From the NCBI GenBank assembly GCA_033060915.1, contig CM065394.1, forward strand, positions 10,583,501 through 10,647,500: a stretch of 64,000 nucleotides of DNA, given 5' to 3'. Under the pieces are notes generated by a model. It was not told the origin of the DNA. It was given only the letters and a program-made list of their open reading frames with translations, and made no database searches. Both the position numbers and the translations under genes were made by a program. This document shows positions 61,080-64,000 of this stretch, piece by piece; the first letter of the stretch is position 1; every line of letters starts with the position of its first letter. Source of the stretch: Euryodendron excelsum. Taxonomy: Eukaryota; Streptophyta; Magnoliopsida; Ericales; Pentaphylacaceae.

Positions 61080-61780
61080 CAGGCCAATTGTGACAATGAA
61101 TTTGTCACTAAATGCAGTTAGCACAAATGATTTGTTTTGTTGAGTGACATTTTTTTTTGTCACTATAAATTGACTAATTGGCACAAATTTGTTTTATTCC
61201 AACCATCTAAACGTAATCGTGACAAACAAGATTTGTCATCATAACAAAGTCAAATATATTGTGACAACTTGATTTCTCACCATAAATAGATTGAATTATG
61301 ACAATTTTGTTCATCACCATAAATTAACTTTGTCTAGTCACAAGAGATTTGACATATTGTGACAAATAGGATTCGTCAATGTAACACAACTATGGTGATA
61401 AGATCAATTGTCACCATTAATAGATTTATTGTGACAAAAAGTTCGGTCGAAACATATTTTGACGAATGTTTTCGTCACATCATGGTACTTAGGAACATGT
61501 TTCTTATGACAAAAGCAAGGATATAGTGACACAATATTTTAAGTTTTGTGATGAAATATGTTGTCACTATTTGTATTGTAATTGTGATAAATATGTTTCG
61601 TCACTATATGTATTTGTTTATTCTGACAAGTTACTCATTTTGTCACGAGAAACTTATTATGACGAGCTTGTTGTGACAAATTTGTGACGAATTTTTTTTA
61701 TCACAATACGTATGTTGTGACAAAAATTTAACTTTTTGTGACAAAATATTTCATAGCAAAAGCCCAAAATTGTTGTAGTG
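61080..61780. repeat. CACTA right subterminal array and terminal repeat
   Basis: Dense TTGTGACAAA / TTTGTCACTA motifs up to the terminal TTGTTGTAGTG at 61780. Mirrors the left array. Confidence 0.85.
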
Positions 61781-61783
61781 TGG

Positions 61784-61972
61784 CGTGTATCATCCAAGTT
61801 AGTCACCATTGTCTTTTGGAAGTTTTAGGGAAGAGGAAGACAAAACCTAGCTATACACCTTCACAGTACAGCTCCATTTAGCTATGCTCTGATTCAACCC
61901 ACTAACCGAATAACTGCTTCTCTAACAAACTAATTCTTGTTTGGACCCCTATCATTCCACTCCCCTTAAAGA
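61784..61972 (-). mobile_element. Second LTR-start-like segment with polypurine tract, reverse
   Basis: On the minus strand a CTTTAAGGGGAGTGGAA polypurine tract (61955-61972) precedes TGATAGGGGTCC, an LTR-start-like sequence. It runs on into the CACTA insertion point, and its last part is coding-like (frame shared with 47930-48212). It suggests that the reverse half is itself a fusion of two partial elements. Confidence 0.5.
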
Positions 61973-62076
61973 AGCCTTGACCTCAAGGCTTGAAATTTGA
62001 TAACTGTAATACCATTAATTTCTCTTTAGATTTAGCAACTTCCTAATAGAGCTTCAACTTATTTCCAATCTTTAAC

Positions 62077-63240
62077 TCAAAATCTCCTGTTTGGGTAGAT
62101 GTCATGCTTCATCTTCCACCTATGGTATAATTTGTGGTAGTTTTGACGTAGTTTCAACAGCTCTCCACAAACAACAGAATAGAATAATATCACAGTACTA
62201 GGACGTATACTCTTGCTAGTGAGGTAATCAAATAGCACCATTTCTCCTTGTATACAATCCACGAGGATATCAAAGTAATCTATTAAGTGAATCAAAACAT
62301 GGTCTGCACTTGCTTCCGAAATCAGAAATGCCATTAATCTCCCACTTTTCGGGGTTTCATCTTCCACTTCCTTGCCCACATTTAATTTTTTAACCTCCCC
62401 AACTAGAAGTACATTCTTGGAAGGGAATTTAGTAGGCACTGCAGCTTCATGAATTCCATTATCTTCTTTAGTACCATTACATGTGATCAAAGAATCAATT
62501 TTTCTGTCATCATTTTCCAGATTCTGCTCACCCTCATCATCATTGGACTTCTCACCCCACTTAAAATTTTTGTTTGTTGCTTTAAATGTGGGATCTAGAT
62601 CATCAAATTCAAATCTAGATTCAGCCGTCTTTGCATTAAAAACCTTCCAATATGTCTTAGGCTTCTTTCTAAACCCATAACCAGCATCATCACCTCCTTT
62701 CTTTGCTTCCTCCCTCTCTTTTTCGGTTAACTTCTTGATGATTCTAGTTGAAAATCCTTCAATGAATTGAGAAGTAGTAGTAGCAGTTGTTACCTTTTAG
62801 GAATTTTTTGGAATTGAATTCCTTATGATTGCCTTTGCTTTCCTAGTACTAGCCTCATGGATCTCTTCTTCTAATATGGCTACACTCATTGCTTGAGAGA
62901 TGTTTGTGGAATGATACCTTTGAATTCTTGGCTTGATTTCATCTTTGAGCCCATTCAAGAAGCATCTTATCAGAAAATCTTCCTGCAACCCTTTGGTCTT
63001 GTAAGCTAGTTCATCAAAATTCTTCTAATAATCCCTCATAGTTCTATGTTGTTTGAGTTTGGCTAGGCTTTCTCCAGTTGCAGAGTTACTAAATTCCTTT
63101 TCTTGATGTGGGTTTTGAGATTCTTGAACCCACTGATCAGGCCTCTAATCTAGGGCCTTCAACATTTGCTTTATGTCCTTCAAACTTCTAAGATTTTCTT
63201 CGAACATCCTGATTTCTTGTGATCCAGTTCTGTCTGCCAT
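62077..63240 (-). pseudogene. gag of composite element, reverse copy, fused to unidentified ORF
   Basis: On the minus strand it starts MADRTGSQEI at 63240, 32 bases after the primer site. gag carries a capsid motif EDFLIRCFLNGLKDEIK and NISQAMSVAILEEEI (62797-62988), interrupted by three stops (63145-63147, near 63027, near 62806). Downstream, the frame from about 62805 to 62077 is open. It begins like gag (FSTRIIKKLTEKEREEAKKG, the usual lead-in to the CCHC knuckle), then departs at GDDAGYGFRKKPKTYWKVF with no knuckle and no protease or RT. It continues for some 190 codons to a LYHRWKMK ending just before a polypurine tract. The second half is not recognised. A captured or deleted-and-fused sequence is likely. 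Confidence 0.7.
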
Positions 63241-63271
63241 CATTAGAGCCCTTCACAGGTGAGGAAGGAAG

Positions 63272-63283
63272 GCTCTGATACCA
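63272..63283 (-). other. Primer-binding site, reverse copy
   Basis: Minus-strand TGGTATCAGAGC two bases from the LTR end, same spacing as at 44274-44285. Confidence 0.9.
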
Positions 63284-63285
63284 AT

Positions 63286-63935
63286 TGATAAGATCCAAAA
63301 TTTAGGAAGAAGAAAACCCTAAAGTTATTCTCTTAAAACCAGTAAAAATGAGAGAAAAGCTTATTACATTCAGAAATTGAATTCTTTCATACAAAATACA
63401 AGATACCCTTCTCTCCTCCTCCTACTCTATTTATATCCAATGCATCCTAACTAATTAACCAACTAACAAATTTGGCTAACTACCTACCCACTGATGGATT
63501 GAACACAACCTATTGCTTCAATTATTATCAATTGCCTAGACAACTAACTCTTCTAGCTAGCTACGACCAACTGACTAAGCCTGCTTCCTATCCCTTTGTT
63601 TCAATCCTCACAGTAAAATCCCAGTTCAGCTTGTACTCATCTAATCACATTTATTTCAACTTGTATCATTCTAACCCCCTTGAATTTTGTCTTGTCCTCA
63701 AGGCTAAGGCTATAGTTGTATAGCTTTGTTCTTGGGACATAAAACATAGCACAACAAGGAACTTCTCATTCTCAGTAACAAACTGATTAAAACCAATTTT
63801 AAACAATCTAACTCAGCTTTATAGTTTAGCTTTAATCTTCAGCTTAGCATTTCTTCAGTCAGCTCCTCAATTTGCTTCATTCTCAGCTCATCTTCTAAAC
63901 TCAAGCATTAGCTTATCATATTCCAACCTCTATCA
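63286..63935 (-). mobile_element. Right LTR of composite element (reverse, 650 bp)
   Basis: On the minus strand it starts TGATAGAGGTTGG at 63935 and ends GGATCTTATCA at 63286. TATA box (minus strand) at 63428-63435. It contains a second polypurine-like tract plus TGATACAAG start (63668) internally, so the core equal to the left LTR is 63286-63668. The outer edge is followed by the GAAAT duplicate. Confidence 0.8.
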
Positions 63936-63955
63936 GAAATCAAGCATGAAGTAAT

Positions 63956-63958
<3 letters not shown>

Positions 63959-64000
<42 letters not shown>
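63959..64000. repeat. (CT)n microsatellite, runs off window
   Basis: CT run following the NAC relic 2 splice donor; counterpart of 24972-25006. Confidence 0.95.

Larger units (their letters stand above)
48213..61780 (+). mobile_element. Complete CACTA (En/Spm-type) transposon, TSD TGG
   Basis: 13,568 bp. Starts CACTACAACAAATTA (48213) and ends AATTGTTGTAGTG (61780). TGG flanks both sides (48210-48212 and 61781-61783), the expected 3-bp duplication. Arrays of TTTGTCACAA/TTGTGACAAA motifs occupy about 0.8 kb inside each end. Two genes on the plus strand: a TNP2-type transposase (53305-57072) and a TNPA-like protein (57752-60806). The layout is the classic En/Spm one: both transposition proteins in tandem, subterminal repeats for TNPA-like binding. 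It is inserted in the reverse half of the composite LTR element. Confidence 0.95.
43890..63935. mobile_element. 20-kb composite LTR element with head-to-head LTRs, TSD GAAAT
   Basis: The block is flanked by GAAAT at 43885-43889 and 63936-63940, and NAC sequence is continuous once it is removed. The left terminus is a forward LTR (43890-44271) with primer site and gag. The right terminus is the same LTR family in reverse (63286-63935) with its own primer site and a different gag. Each outer end is an LTR start (TGAT). The reverse part ends in a 3' LTR lacking its last ~92 bp (46942-47499), which abuts the forward gag at 46941/46942. No RT, RNase H or integrase was recognised. Later insertions inside are a copia-like solo LTR (44503-46447) and a CACTA (48213-61780). 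Confidence 0.75.
38707..63950 (+). pseudogene. NAC-like gene relic 2, split by two large insertions
   Basis: It starts at ATG 38707. Its first 70 codons correspond to relic 1 from the AATTAACAAGGCC segment onward. It holds NAC landmarks EEPWQIFGGQ, a YYCTTLKKKKTKN segment and GTWSG, then after a frameshift near 38960 IGSKKSFIYENKE and YGLWLMKEFNL (subdomains C and D). At 39110 it is cut by a giant solo LTR. It resumes at 43869-43889, is cut again by the 20-kb composite, and resumes at 63936 with CAAGCATGAA^GTAATT followed by (CT)n. This is the same exon end, donor and microsatellite as relic 1 (24950-25006). It is a second copy of the same gene, dead from insertions and frame loss. The upstream part was probably displaced or lost. 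Confidence 0.8.

Overview
This is a plant nuclear window, probably from a large-genome, perhaps woody, eudicot. Evidence: a full PLS-DYW pentatricopeptide repeat (PPR) gene, NAC-domain gene relics, GT-AG introns, and dense nesting of plant-type Ty3/gypsy, copia, CACTA, hAT and MITE-like elements. I cannot name the species. Only one ordinary host gene looks intact, the PPR gene at 18252-23621. Almost everything else is transposable-element sequence or host-gene debris.

Layout. (1) 1-13.7 kb: a decayed Athila-like Ty3/gypsy element. It has a gag remnant, a protease remnant lacking its catalytic segment, no RT/RNaseH/integrase, and its own 3' LTR. It carries two giant (about 4.7 kb) Tat/Ogre-like LTRs in opposite orientations. 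The reverse one (6080-10818) is a solo LTR with TTATT target-site duplications (TSDs). (2) 13.7-16.8 kb: a third giant LTR, rearranged so that its first ~0.5 kb is inverted and its middle is missing. (3) 17.0-17.5 kb: a small hAT-like non-autonomous element. (4) 18.25-23.6 kb: the PPR gene, with one ~3 kb intron that holds a ~200-bp tandem repeat. (5) 24.7-32.0 kb: NAC-like relic 1, whose first intron hosts a 4.9-kb hAT transposon (25091-30010) with a broken transposase. (6) 32-38.5 kb: AT-rich intergenic DNA with three Tourist-like MITEs and an LTR-like block. (7) 38.7 kb to the window end: NAC-like relic 2, split first by a giant solo LTR (39111-43868, TSD GCTGG) and again by a 20-kb composite insertion (43890-63935, TSD GAAAT). 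NAC sequence resumes beyond 63940, at the same intron boundary and (CT)n tract seen in relic 1.

The 20-kb composite is the most unusual object. Both termini are 5' (U3) ends of the same LTR family, facing each other head to head, yet the whole block is bounded by one 5-bp TSD. Inside are two divergent gag copies in opposite orientation, no recognisable pol, non-retroviral-looking reading frames next to gag, a copia-like solo LTR with four 192-bp internal repeats, and a complete 13,568-bp CACTA transposon (48213-61780, TSD TGG). The CACTA has a TNP2-type transposase with one apparent frameshift, and a TNPA-like gene of seven exons whose 424-codon frame is open throughout.

The relative order of events can be read from the nesting: NAC duplication, then giant LTR and composite LTR insertion into relic 2, then the CACTA and copia insertions into the composite. 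Limits: exon joins are inferred from splice signals and reading frame. Family assignments rest on motifs read by eye. No database search was run.
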